From Gemmatimonas sp. (lineage in GTDB: Bacteria; Gemmatimonadota; Gemmatimonadetes; Gemmatimonadales; Gemmatimonadaceae): a DNA stretch of 64,000 nt. The DNA is taken from contig JAAVWC010000002.1 of NCBI GenBank assembly GCA_023910675.1, positions 1-64,000 of the forward strand, read 5' to 3'. The notes beneath the pieces were generated by a model that worked only from the letters and a program-made list of their open reading frames with translations, was not told where the DNA came from and did not search any database. Below are positions 1 to 7,161 of this stretch, one piece after another (within the stretch, counting starts at the first letter, position 1; each line of letters begins with the position of its first letter). The position numbers and the translations under genes are program-made.

Positions 1-67
1 CGATGCTTCACCCTGCGCGGATGGTCGGTCCGCTCGGCAACAGCAAGCACCGTTAGGCCGACACCAC

Positions 68-1480
68 GTGGACATTGCGTCGAAACAGCCCGTCGCGCAA
101 CGGAACGGTGATGGTCCGCACCCGAGTCGGATGTATGCTCGGCGCTCCTCGGTCCCGGAGCGCGCATGCCCGACGCGGCCTCGGTGGCGCGCGGCGTCGA
201 CAAGCCCCGACGTCCCCAAGGCGTCGCCGCTCTTTCGGTTGGTCTCGGACCATCTGCATCGCCTGCAGACGGTCTACGACGAGCGCTTCGCACGCGAGTA
301 CGGCCCGTGGCGCCCCGTGGTCGCGCAGGTGGCCGACAAGTTCCTCGAATGCGGCGTGCTCGACCACGGCTTCGCGCGCATCCGGTGCGACGCGTGCACG
401 CACGAGTATCTGCTCGCGTTCTCGTGCAAGTGCCGCTACTTCTGCCCCAGCGGTCACGCCAAGCGGTTGGCGATCTGGACGCAGTGGCTGGACACGACCC
501 TGCTCGCGCCGGTGCCGCACCGCCAAGTGGTGCTCACCATCCCCAAGCGGCTCCGCGCCTACTGTCTGTACCGCCGCCGCCTGCTCGGCGAGATCGCCCG
601 CGTCGCCGCCCGCACCGTGACCGCCGCCATTCGCACACTGACCGGCGAGCGCGACCTCGCCGTGGGGATCGTCGCGTGCCTGCAGACGCACGGCTCCCGG
701 GCGAACTGGCATCCGCACCTGCACCTCCTCGTGACCGACGGCGGCTTCCGGCTGGATGGCACCTTCGTCACCTGGCCCGCCCACGACACCGCGCGCTTGA
801 CCGAGGCGTTCCGCCGCGCCGTACTCCGGCTCTTCGTGCGCCTCGAGCTGTTTGATGAGGAGCAGGCCGCCGGCATGCTCACCTGGCCGCACTCGGGGTT
901 CCACGTCCACACCGCCGTGTGGGTGCCCGAGGACGATCGCGCGTTCGTCACCCGACTCGCCAGGTACTGTGCGCGGAATCCGGTCGCGCTGGAGCGCTTG
1001 ACGTACGACCGCGCCGCGAAGGCGGTGACGTACCGGTCCGACAAGGCGGACGGCCCGACGGCGGGCACCGAGACCGCCGACCCGCTGGAGTTTCTGGCGC
1101 GGGTGTTGGTCCATATCCCCGACAAGGGGCATGTCACGACGCGGTATTATGGCTGGTATGCCAACCGTCCTCCGTGGCATGAGGGACAAGGCGGCGCCCG
1201 CCGTAGCGGACGGGCCACCCGCGATCGTCCCCGCCCCACGGCTGGCGCCGACCGAGGCCACCCGCCGGTGGGCGAAGGCCCTACGGCAGCCCTCCTCCAG
1301 CAGATCTTTGAGGTCGACCCGCTAAGGTGTCCCGTCCTGCCACGGCGCGATGCGGCATCGTCGCCTTCATCACCCAGACGTCGGTGATCGACCAGATCCT
1401 CACCCACCTCCGGACCCGCGCTTCCCGTGCGGCGCACGCCGGGCCACGGAGCCCCCCATCGCGCCGGGCCCCCGCGAGCC
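68..1480 (+). pseudogene. IS91-family transposase, multiply frameshifted
   Basis: The main frame (68-1387) carries an N-terminal zinc-finger region (CDAC, CKC), the HUH metal motif HPHLHLL near 714-735 and the catalytic-tyrosine region RYYGWYANR near 1141-1167, all typical of Y1/HUH IS91 transposases. One zinc-finger cysteine is replaced: the usual CPSCH reads CPSGH. After the tyrosine motif the conserved C-terminus is split over frames: GMRDKAAP (frame of 1131) near 1176, LLQQIFEVDPLRCP back in the first frame near 1292, CHGAMR near 1338, and IVAFITQTSVIDQILTHLR in the frame of 1327. At least four indels are needed to join them. The element therefore cannot make a full transposase unless these are sequencing errors. 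Confidence 0.85.
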
Positions 1481-1781
1481 GAGGCCCGGCGCGCGCCCCA
1501 CGCCCGTTCCGCCGACGCTGCGCCGGTCACTCTGAGGACGGCCCCGACGCTCCGCCACCACGCGGGGACCGTCGGCGTGGGCGGCCGTCCCGCCGGCACG
1601 GATCATTGGTCCCCGCCGGCATCGCCCCCCCACAGTCACCGCCGTTCCCACGGCCCTCGAGTCGCACGAACACGTCAGTGGGCACGCCGCCACCCGCCAG
1701 TCGGTGCGTACGCGGTCGGTGATCTCGCCCTATACTCGACCGATAGTCGACCCGCCCCGATTGAAATTCCTATCCCCCAAG
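68..1781 (+). mobile_element. Decayed IS91-family element
   Basis: This is the remains of a rolling-circle (HUH) insertion sequence. The transposase reading frame is described in the next entry. The right boundary is placed at 1781 because the neighbouring hydroxylase gene loses its family resemblance there. A CAAG tetranucleotide lies at 1778-1781; CAAG or GAAC is the known target flanking the origin end of IS91-type elements, and the transposase points toward that end, as expected. A short stem (TCGAC/GTCGA, about 1737-1750) sits just inside the end, where IS91 origins carry a hairpin. The left end was not identified and may lie outside the window. Confidence 0.6.
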
Positions 1782-2227
1782 CGGACAACGCTCTCGCCTG
1801 GGTGATGGCGGTTGGCGGTCGTCGTGTCGACGTGGCGGTCCGAGTGGTGAACAAGATGGAGCCGCCAGAGCAGCGGGGTCTTGTGCTCGACGAAATGCGG
1901 CAGCCACGCCCCCACGAGATCGAGGACGAGGAGTCCGATGAGGGCCTGCGCGACGAGCGGCAGGGTGGCGAGCCACGGGAGCAACCCCACCCCGGCCGCT
2001 TCTGCCCACGCCGACGTGCGCAGGAGCAGGAAGGCGAGCGCGAAGTTGACGACGATTGTCGTGCCGGTGAAGAAGAAGTTCACCAGCGCATGACGCCCCT
2101 TGGCGTAGGGCTGACGGTCGAGCGGGGCCGCCAGCTCCCAAAGCCAGAAGAACGCGATGCCGCCCGCGAGAATAAGTGAGCGGTGGCTGCTGGGGATGGT
2201 GGCGAAATAGGTGACGAGCCGGTCCAT
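1730..2227 (-). pseudogene. Fatty acid hydroxylase / sterol desaturase family protein, 3' truncated
   Basis: The N-terminal two thirds of an integral-membrane di-iron hydroxylase: several hydrophobic segments followed by the histidine clusters HLVHHSD and RHHPGE that bind iron in this superfamily. Family members continue with further membrane helices and a third HxxHH cluster; here family resemblance stops after GESVVR (about 1781) and the frame runs only 16 codons more. The break coincides with the inferred end of the IS91 remnant, so disruption by that element is the simplest reading. Start ATG at 2227 has GAGG just upstream; the longer frame to 2317 lacks conserved sequence. Confidence 0.7.
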
Positions 2228-2430
2228 ACCTCGGATCACTCCCCGGGTGCTTCGCGCTGTCCAGAGCTCGGCCCCCCCGCGTCCCCTTGATCCGATCATG
2301 CCGTACGAGGCACGCATGAGGAAATCGCCGGGACCTCGTGCCGCTCGACGATCCCCCTAACACCTCCACCAGTCGGTCGTCTTACGGAGCGATACCCGCA
2401 CGCCGCGACGTCCCTCGTCTCTTTCCGCCA

Positions 2431-3438
2431 ATGCGACCGATCCTTGCCGCCCTTCTCCTCGGTGCCATCCTGTCCGCCTGCTCCAGTGCGGCCACCCAGC
2501 CCGACGCATCCGGCCCCGCGCCGTCATCGCCGCCATATCCTGTGGGTCAGATGACCGACCAGACCCTCGTGGTGGGTGGGGTTTCGCGACAGTATCGTGT
2601 GCATGTGCCGGCGGGCCTCACGACCCCGAAGGCGGTCGTGTTCGTCCTGCATGGCGGCGGAGGCGAAGGGCTCGATGTGGCGATCCTCGGGCGGCACCCG
2701 CTCTCGGTTTTCCGTACCGTGGCGGACCGTGACGGGTTCGTGGTGGTGTACCCCGGGGGGCTGCCCGCGAACGACCCCCAGCGCCTGCCGGGGTGGGTCG
2801 ATTGCCGGGCCGACAACACGGTCGAGAGCAATGCCGACGACATCGGCTTCCTGGCGGCGCTCGTGGAGCGAGTCCGCGGCGAGTACGGGCTGACGACATC
2901 TCGCATCTTCATGGCCGGCGCATCGAACGGCGCCCAGATGACGCACGCGTTCGCGTTCCAGCGTGCCGATCTCGTGGGGGCCGTGGCCACCGGCGCCGGC
3001 AGTCTGCCCGTGACCCCGAAGTCGGGCCGCTGCACCACCGGCCCCACGCGCCCCCTCCCCATCCTGCTGCTGCACGGCAGCGGTGACACGCAGATGCCGT
3101 GGAATGGCGGCTGCGTGGCCGACCTCGGCGGCGCCTGCAATCGGGGACGCGTGATTTCCGCCCTCGACACGCGCGACCGCTGGCTCGCCATCAACGGACG
3201 CGCCGGCGTTACGCCCACCACCGCCGTGATCGATTCGAGCACCACCGACACCGGGCCCGCCAACCGGTTCGAGTACACCGGCGCGACCCCCGTGCAGTGG
3301 TGGCGACTCGACGGGGCGGGGCACGCGGTACCCAGTCGTACCGTGTTCTCGGCCAGCAACCCGACCACTGGCACGCAGAATCGGGATGTGGAGTTCGCCG
3401 AGGTGGTGTGGGCGTTCTTCAAGGCGCGGTTGCCGTAG
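2431..3438 (+). CDS. Secreted alpha/beta-hydrolase esterase lipoprotein (LpqC / PHB depolymerase-like)
   Basis: A lipoprotein signal (MRPILAALLLGAILSAC, lipobox LSAC) anchors it outside the cytoplasmic membrane. The body is an alpha/beta hydrolase of the esterase PHB / feruloyl esterase group: an oxyanion motif LHGGGG, nucleophile elbow GASNGAQ (Ser), Asp in HGSGDTQMPW and His in DGAGHAVPS. Several cysteines (DCR, GRCTTG, GGCVAD, GACNRG) suggest extracellular disulfides. The start at 2431 was chosen because the signal peptide begins there; the frame is open upstream to 2338 without conserved sequence. Substrate is not predictable from sequence. It is divergent from the truncated hydroxylase gene. 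Confidence 0.85.
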   Translation: MRPILAALLLGAILSACSSAATQPDASGPAPSSPPYPVGQMTDQTLVVGGVSRQYRVHVPAGLTTPKAVVFVLHGGGGEGLDVAILGRHPLSVFRTVADRDGFVVVYPGGLPANDPQRLPGWVDCRADNTVESNADDIGFLAALVERVRGEYGLTTSRIFMAGASNGAQMTHAFAFQRADLVGAVATGAGSLPVTPKSGRCTTGPTRPLPILLLHGSGDTQMPWNGGCVADLGGACNRGRVISALDTRDRWLAINGRAGVTPTTAVIDSSTTDTGPANRFEYTGATPVQWWRLDGAGHAVPSRTVFSASNPTTGTQNRDVEFAEVVWAFFKARLP

Positions 3439-3683
3439 CCCACGGGCATCGCGCACACGTTGCACCCCGGGAGGACGTCGGGGGACCAGCACCAGGTCCC
3501 GGCGCGCGCCGAGTTGACCGCTGCCCGAGCTGTTCGCGACGGCAATGCCGCTCGCGCTGCTTTACGGACGCTGGCAGGGTCGGCGGTATCAAACGCACAT
3601 CGATCTCCTCGACGCGTTTACTGGTGATCCGCAGTTGGCGCAGCCAAGGCGCACCGGCCGCGCGCGGGTGTCTGCGCGCGGCC
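3439..3683. other. Intergenic stretch, no recognised gene
   Basis: No gene is recognised. A short plus-strand frame (about 3543-3690, MPLALLYGRWQGRRYQ...) looks protein-like but matches nothing I know and has no start signal. If the adjacent attC is real, this would be the next position in the cassette array, yet no complete cassette gene is visible. Confidence 0.4.
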
Positions 3684-3782
3684 ATCTAACGCCTTAGCGT
3701 TCAACTGCGAGCGCATCAGATCAAATGCGAGCGTAGCGAGCAATCCGAAACGCGCTTGTCAGTTGCAACGCTCTGTTCGGCA
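3684..3782 (-). other. Putative integron attC recombination site
   Basis: Read on the minus strand the site begins directly after the hicA stop with GCCGAAC (R''), then GCGTTGCAACTG (L''), a ~50-nt variable middle, CAGTTGAACGC (L') and ends with GCGTTAGAT. The last box, GTTAGAT, fits the GTTRRRY crossover consensus exactly. The two L boxes are complementary apart from one extra G in L'', the kind of extrahelical base known in folded attC sites. Position (3' of a small toxin-antitoxin gene pair) and orientation fit a gene cassette. R'' deviates from RYYYAAC at one base. No integrase or second attC was seen in the window. Confidence 0.6.
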
Positions 3783-3968
3783 TCATGGCTCCGGAATTTC
3801 GAGATCGCGGCAGATCTTTCGCGCGAGATAATCATTCACCTCACGATGGCGCGGGATAACGGACGTCCGACGCGCGGGGCGATTAACGAAGACCGAGTGG
3901 TTGCCGCCCTCCCGGAGGAGGACACAGCCGTGCGCCTCGACATGGCGCACGAGATCGACGCGCTTCAC
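3783..3968 (-). CDS. hicA: HicA family toxin, mRNA interferase
   Basis: 61 residues, the usual HicA length. It has the double-stranded-RNA-binding-like HicA pattern: N-terminal KRVDLVRHVEAHGC, then REGGNHSVFVN containing the GxxH-type catalytic histidine, and the C-terminal NDYLARKICRDLEI. HicA toxins cleave mRNA; the partner antitoxin HicB is encoded immediately upstream with a 4-nt ATGA overlap, giving the hicB-hicA order. The gene ends at a probable attC site, suggesting arrival as an integron cassette. Confidence 0.85.
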   Translation of the reverse strand: MKRVDLVRHVEAHGCVLLREGGNHSVFVNRPARRTSVIPRHREVNDYLARKICRDLEIPEP

Positions 3969-4186
3969 GCGCTGAGGCGGAGGGGTTCGCGAATCACGGC
4001 GGCGCCCGCAAGGTCTTCTTCCGCCATGGCGCGATTCGCCTCCATCACGAGCACCACGGCCTCGCGTAAGTTGGCTCGCGCTTCGTCGAGCGTGGCACCT
4101 TGCGTGTTGGCACCCGGCAGTTCTTCTACGAAGGCAATGTACCCTTCAGGTACCGCCTGATAGACAGCAGTCAGCTCTACGGCCAT
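3965..4186 (-). CDS. hicB: HicB family antitoxin
   Basis: 73 residues with the degraded RNase-H-like HicB fold: YQAVPEGYIAFVEELPGANTQGATLDEARANLREAV, the canonical HicB core motif (E-x-P-G-x-x-T-x-G-x-T-x-x-E-A). It should bind and neutralise HicA. There is no C-terminal DNA-binding extension, so it is the short HicB form and may not autoregulate alone. Start ATG at 4186 is chosen because the domain begins there; the frame is open upstream to 4342 without conservation. Confidence 0.85.
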   Translation of the reverse strand: MAVELTAVYQAVPEGYIAFVEELPGANTQGATLDEARANLREAVVLVMEANRAMAEEDLAGAAVIREPLRLSA

Positions 4187-4458
4187 TGCGAACTCCGAGG
4201 TTGTTGGGACTCTTGCAATGTATGGTCGCCACGGCTGAAACGCACGCGTGCATTGCGCAACCCGCCGCATTGGGTCGGCCGGGCACTTGCCGCAGATTGC
4301 ACTGATCGTCCGAGCCGGCACGGCTCGTTGTCTGCTAGACATCCGCGCCCTGCTGTGGGGCCTGGAAACGATGCGGCAGGCGAAAGACGTCAGGCAGCCG
4401 ACGTCCGCGATGAGCCCCGTCGCCAGCAGCGATCGGGTCGGTAACTCCGAGGGAAGGG
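4187..4458. other. Intergenic stretch with one small hairpin
   Basis: No convincing gene. A 7-bp stem with a 3-nt loop (CGAGCCG/CGGCTCG, 4310-4326) is present without a T-tract. No second attC box could be recognised here, so the left-hand cassette boundary of hicBA stays undefined. Confidence 0.4.
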
Positions 4459-4791
4459 CTACGAATGACGATGGTGCGGAATTGGTGATGGAGCGATCGC
4501 AGCTGACACTGGGACCGCGTCGACGGCTTGCCCATTGCTGAGCGCTCTCTGGCTGTCCCGCGGGTCGGCTATCTCTGCCACTCGTTGCGCGGCGATATCG
4601 GGCTCGCCTGGTATTCCGCGCGCGAGCCAGATCGCACCGATTGCACTTAGAACGGCTTGGACGATGACCGTGAACCGACGGAAGTCACTCGCCTCAGGGT
4701 GAGCAGAGTACAGCCAGTTGACGGCTTGGAGCATCAGTCCAACGAGAATCCCAGCGATCATTCCGCGGACAAAGATCTGGCGTCGTGTCAT
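4459..4791 (-). CDS. Small putative two-helix membrane protein, unknown function
   Basis: 110 residues. Two hydrophobic segments are visible: roughly residues 9-29 (VRGMIAGILVGLMLQAVNWL) and 42-60 (FTVIVQAVLSAIGAIWLARG). A hydrophilic C-terminal tail rich in Ala, Arg and Pro follows. No family was recognised. It lies upstream of hicB on the same strand in a region of probable horizontal acquisition. An alternative start is the methionine at residue 11. Confidence 0.45.
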   Translation of the reverse strand: MTRRQIFVRGMIAGILVGLMLQAVNWLYSAHPEASDFRRFTVIVQAVLSAIGAIWLARGIPGEPDIAAQRVAEIADPRDSQRALSNGQAVDAVPVSAAIAPSPIPHHRHS

Positions 4792-4962
4792 CGATTCAAG
4801 ATTGGTGCGACGTGTGTGAATCGGGCCCCTTTCTGTGCATCAGGCGCAGGGACATTACGAACGCCCTCTCAATCTGCGGCAAAGCTACCCAACTTGCTGA
4901 CGCCGAACGCCTATTAGCCTGCAGGAAAATCTTGCAAGGCGGCCGCTATATGGCAATTTCCC

Positions 4963-5084
4963 GCAAGAGAACAAAATCGTTCGCTCGCGCACGGCGTTCC
5001 GCAAGCGACGGCTGTCCAACGACTTGGGACCAACAACCACCGGTGCGGACGCCGCTGTTCTCTTGCGAGCGCTGCAAGAGAACA
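4963..5084. repeat. 11-bp perfect palindrome plus a third copy of its arm
   Basis: TGTTCTCTTGC at 5056-5066 is followed after a 7-nt loop by its exact complement GCAAGAGAACA at 5074-5084. A third, identical GCAAGAGAACA occurs at 4963-4973. This lies in the 349-bp gap between the end of the cystathionine beta-synthase gene and the small membrane-protein gene. No T-tract follows in either direction, so it is not an obvious intrinsic terminator; an operator for a dimeric regulator is possible. Nothing else is recognised in 4792-5140. Confidence 0.6.
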
Positions 5085-5140
5085 CGAATTCGCCGAGAGA
5101 CGCGCGCACAGAGCAAGCCCTCCGCTCGGTGCGCCGGCGC

Positions 5141-6586
5141 CTACCGGTGCATCAAATACTCCAGCACATCGAACCGCGTCACGATCCCCTGCACCACACC
5201 GTCCTTGCGCATCAGCACCGCACGGTTCGACTTCGACAGCAGCTTCGCCACACTCTCCACCGGCTGGTCGCTGTCCACCGTCGGAAACGGCTGGTCCATC
5301 ACATCACCCACACTCTTGTCGAGCGTCTTGGGGTCGGCCAATGACTGCGACGTGAGCTGGCTCTCCGCCACGCTCCCCACACTCATCGCGCCGTCCATTA
5401 CCGGCACCTGACTCACGTTGTGCAACGCCATGAGACGGATGGCTTGCCGCACCGTCGCACCCGGCGTCACGCTCACAATCGCCGGCGCGCTCGCGTCCTT
5501 GTTCCCGAGCACACTCTCGATGCTCGTGTGCGGCGAATCGAGCAGCTGATTCTCCCGCATCCACTCGTCGTTGAACACCTTGCTGAGATACCGCTCGCCG
5601 GTGTCGCACAAGAACGTCACGACCAACGCGTCCGGATCATCGAGACGACGCGCCACCGTGAGCGCGGCGTGCGCAATCATGCCGGCACTGCCGCCCACAA
5701 AAATGCCCTCTTCACGCGTGAGCCGGCGCGCCATCGAGAATGCGTCCTTATCGCTCACGGAGATGAACTCGTCCACCATGTTCATATCGAGCGTGGCCGG
5801 CACACAGTCCTGCCCCACCCCTTCCACCTTGTACGGTGCGCCGGTGGGATGGCCTTCGCCCTTCGTGCGCCACAACTCCGCCAGCACACTCCCCTGCGGG
5901 TCGGCGGCGATGATCTTGATGTTGGGGTTCCTCCTCTTGAGATAGCGCGCCACGCCCGTGATCGTGCCGCCGGTGCCGGCGCCCGCCACAAAATGCGTAA
6001 TGCGCCCCTCGGTCTGCTCCCACAGCTCCGGGCCCGTCGTGGCCACGTGCGCCGCCGGGTTGGCCGGGTTCTCGAACTGCCCCGCCAGCACCGCCCCCGG
6101 CGTCTCACGCACGATGCGCTTGGCCATCTGCACGTAATTCTGCGGGTGATCGTGCGCCACCGCCGTCGGCGTAATGATTACTTCGGCACCGAACGCTTTG
6201 AGCAGACGCACCTTCTCCTGGCTCATCTTGTCCGGCATCGTGAAAATGCACTTGTACCCCTTGAGCGCCGCCGCAATCGCGAGCCCGACGCCCGTGTTGC
6301 CGCTCGTCGCCTCCACGATCGTCCCGCCTGGCTTGAGCGTCCCCGCCGCCTCGTGCGCTTCGATCATGGGCATCCCGATGCGGTCCTTCACGCTGCCGCC
6401 GGGATTGAAGAAATCCGCCTTGCCATACAGCGGCGTACGGATACCACGCGCCACGCGCGCCAGACGAATGAGCGGCGTCCACCCGATCGTGTCGAGGACG
6501 CTGTCATAGGGGCGGCGGTGCCGCACGTGTTCCTGCTGAGTAAGATCGACCGGGGCCGTCACGTCACTGGGGAGAGAGGTGGGCAT
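5141..6586 (-). CDS. cbs: Cystathionine beta-synthase (PLP domain plus two CBS domains)
   Basis: Condenses serine (or an activated serine) with homocysteine to cystathionine in reverse transsulfuration. The fold-type-II PLP domain spans roughly residues 20-340, with the cofactor lysine in NPGGSVKDR (about K67) and the phosphate-binding SGNTG. Residues about 350-480 carry a tandem CBS (Bateman) module, which separates it from plain cysteine synthase. The cluster GTG-GTG-ATG gives three start options; ATG at 6586 was preferred. It follows the TonB-domain lipoprotein gene by 17 nt and is probably cotranscribed. Confidence 0.9.
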   Translation of the reverse strand: MPTSLPSDVTAPVDLTQQEHVRHRRPYDSVLDTIGWTPLIRLARVARGIRTPLYGKADFFNPGGSVKDRIGMPMIEAHEAAGTLKPGGTIVEATSGNTGVGLAIAAALKGYKCIFTMPDKMSQEKVRLLKAFGAEVIITPTAVAHDHPQNYVQMAKRIVRETPGAVLAGQFENPANPAAHVATTGPELWEQTEGRITHFVAGAGTGGTITGVARYLKRRNPNIKIIAADPQGSVLAELWRTKGEGHPTGAPYKVEGVGQDCVPATLDMNMVDEFISVSDKDAFSMARRLTREEGIFVGGSAGMIAHAALTVARRLDDPDALVVTFLCDTGERYLSKVFNDEWMRENQLLDSPHTSIESVLGNKDASAPAIVSVTPGATVRQAIRLMALHNVSQVPVMDGAMSVGSVAESQLTSQSLADPKTLDKSVGDVMDQPFPTVDSDQPVESVAKLLSKSNRAVLMRKDGVVQGIVTRFDVLEYLMHR

Positions 6587-6603
6587 CACCACGCCTACGC
6601 GTG

Positions 6604-7053
6604 TTACTGCGAAAGAGAATCACCCGCCGGCACCGTGCCTGGCGGCAAACGGAAGTGCACGGGATACAGCAGCGCTACCGGAATAGGCGTACCACCACGA
6701 CGCGCGGGACGGAAGGACAGCAACCGCGCACCCGCCAACGCCGCCGCGTCGAACTCGCTGTGACCCGACGGCTCCACGATCCGTGTACTGTCGGACACCA
6801 CACGACCATCGGCATCCACGAACAGCCGCAGCGTCACATTCCCTTGTACCTGCTGCAGATACAACGACACGGGATACCGGAACGGCACCTCCGCGTTGAG
6901 CATGCGGGGACGCTCATCGGGCATCGACGACGCCGACGATCCGCCAAACCACGCCGCCCCCTGACGCACCGTCCGTGTTCGCTCGGAACAGCCGAGCACG
7001 GAGAGGGGAATCAGTAGAATCGGCACCAGCAGCTCCATCCGACCCGCACGCAT
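6604..7053 (-). CDS. TonB C-terminal-domain lipoprotein
   Basis: A short lipoprotein (lipobox LSVLGC after MELLVPILLIP) whose residues about 50-140 match the TonB/TolA C-terminal fold: PVSLYLQQVQGNVTLRLFVDADGRV, SGHSEFDAAAL and LSFRPARRGGTPIPV, ending in a strand PVHFRLP. Classical TonB has an N-terminal membrane helix and proline-rich linker; here a lipid anchor and a very short linker replace them, so it may not span the periplasm as an energy transducer. The true start could be the ATG at 7038, where the signal begins. Confidence 0.8.
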   Translation of the reverse strand: MRAGRMELLVPILLIPLSVLGCSERTRTVRQGAAWFGGSSASSMPDERPRMLNAEVPFRYPVSLYLQQVQGNVTLRLFVDADGRVVSDSTRIVEPSGHSEFDAAALAGARLLSFRPARRGGTPIPVALLYPVHFRLPPGTVPAGDSLSQ

Positions 7054-7161
7054 GCCGGAATGTACACCGCAGACTCACCGCTGACACACCTCGCATAAGC
7101 CCGCTCGGCAGCCATCTTTCCTCATCAGCTGCCCTCCCGTTTGTCCCCTTCGCGCCACCCC

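Noticed and set aside
3684-3782. Reading the attC-like stretch as an ordinary terminator of hicA
   Set aside because: There is no U-tract, the pairing is split by a ~50-nt variable middle, and the box order and the exact GTTAGAT fit attC better.
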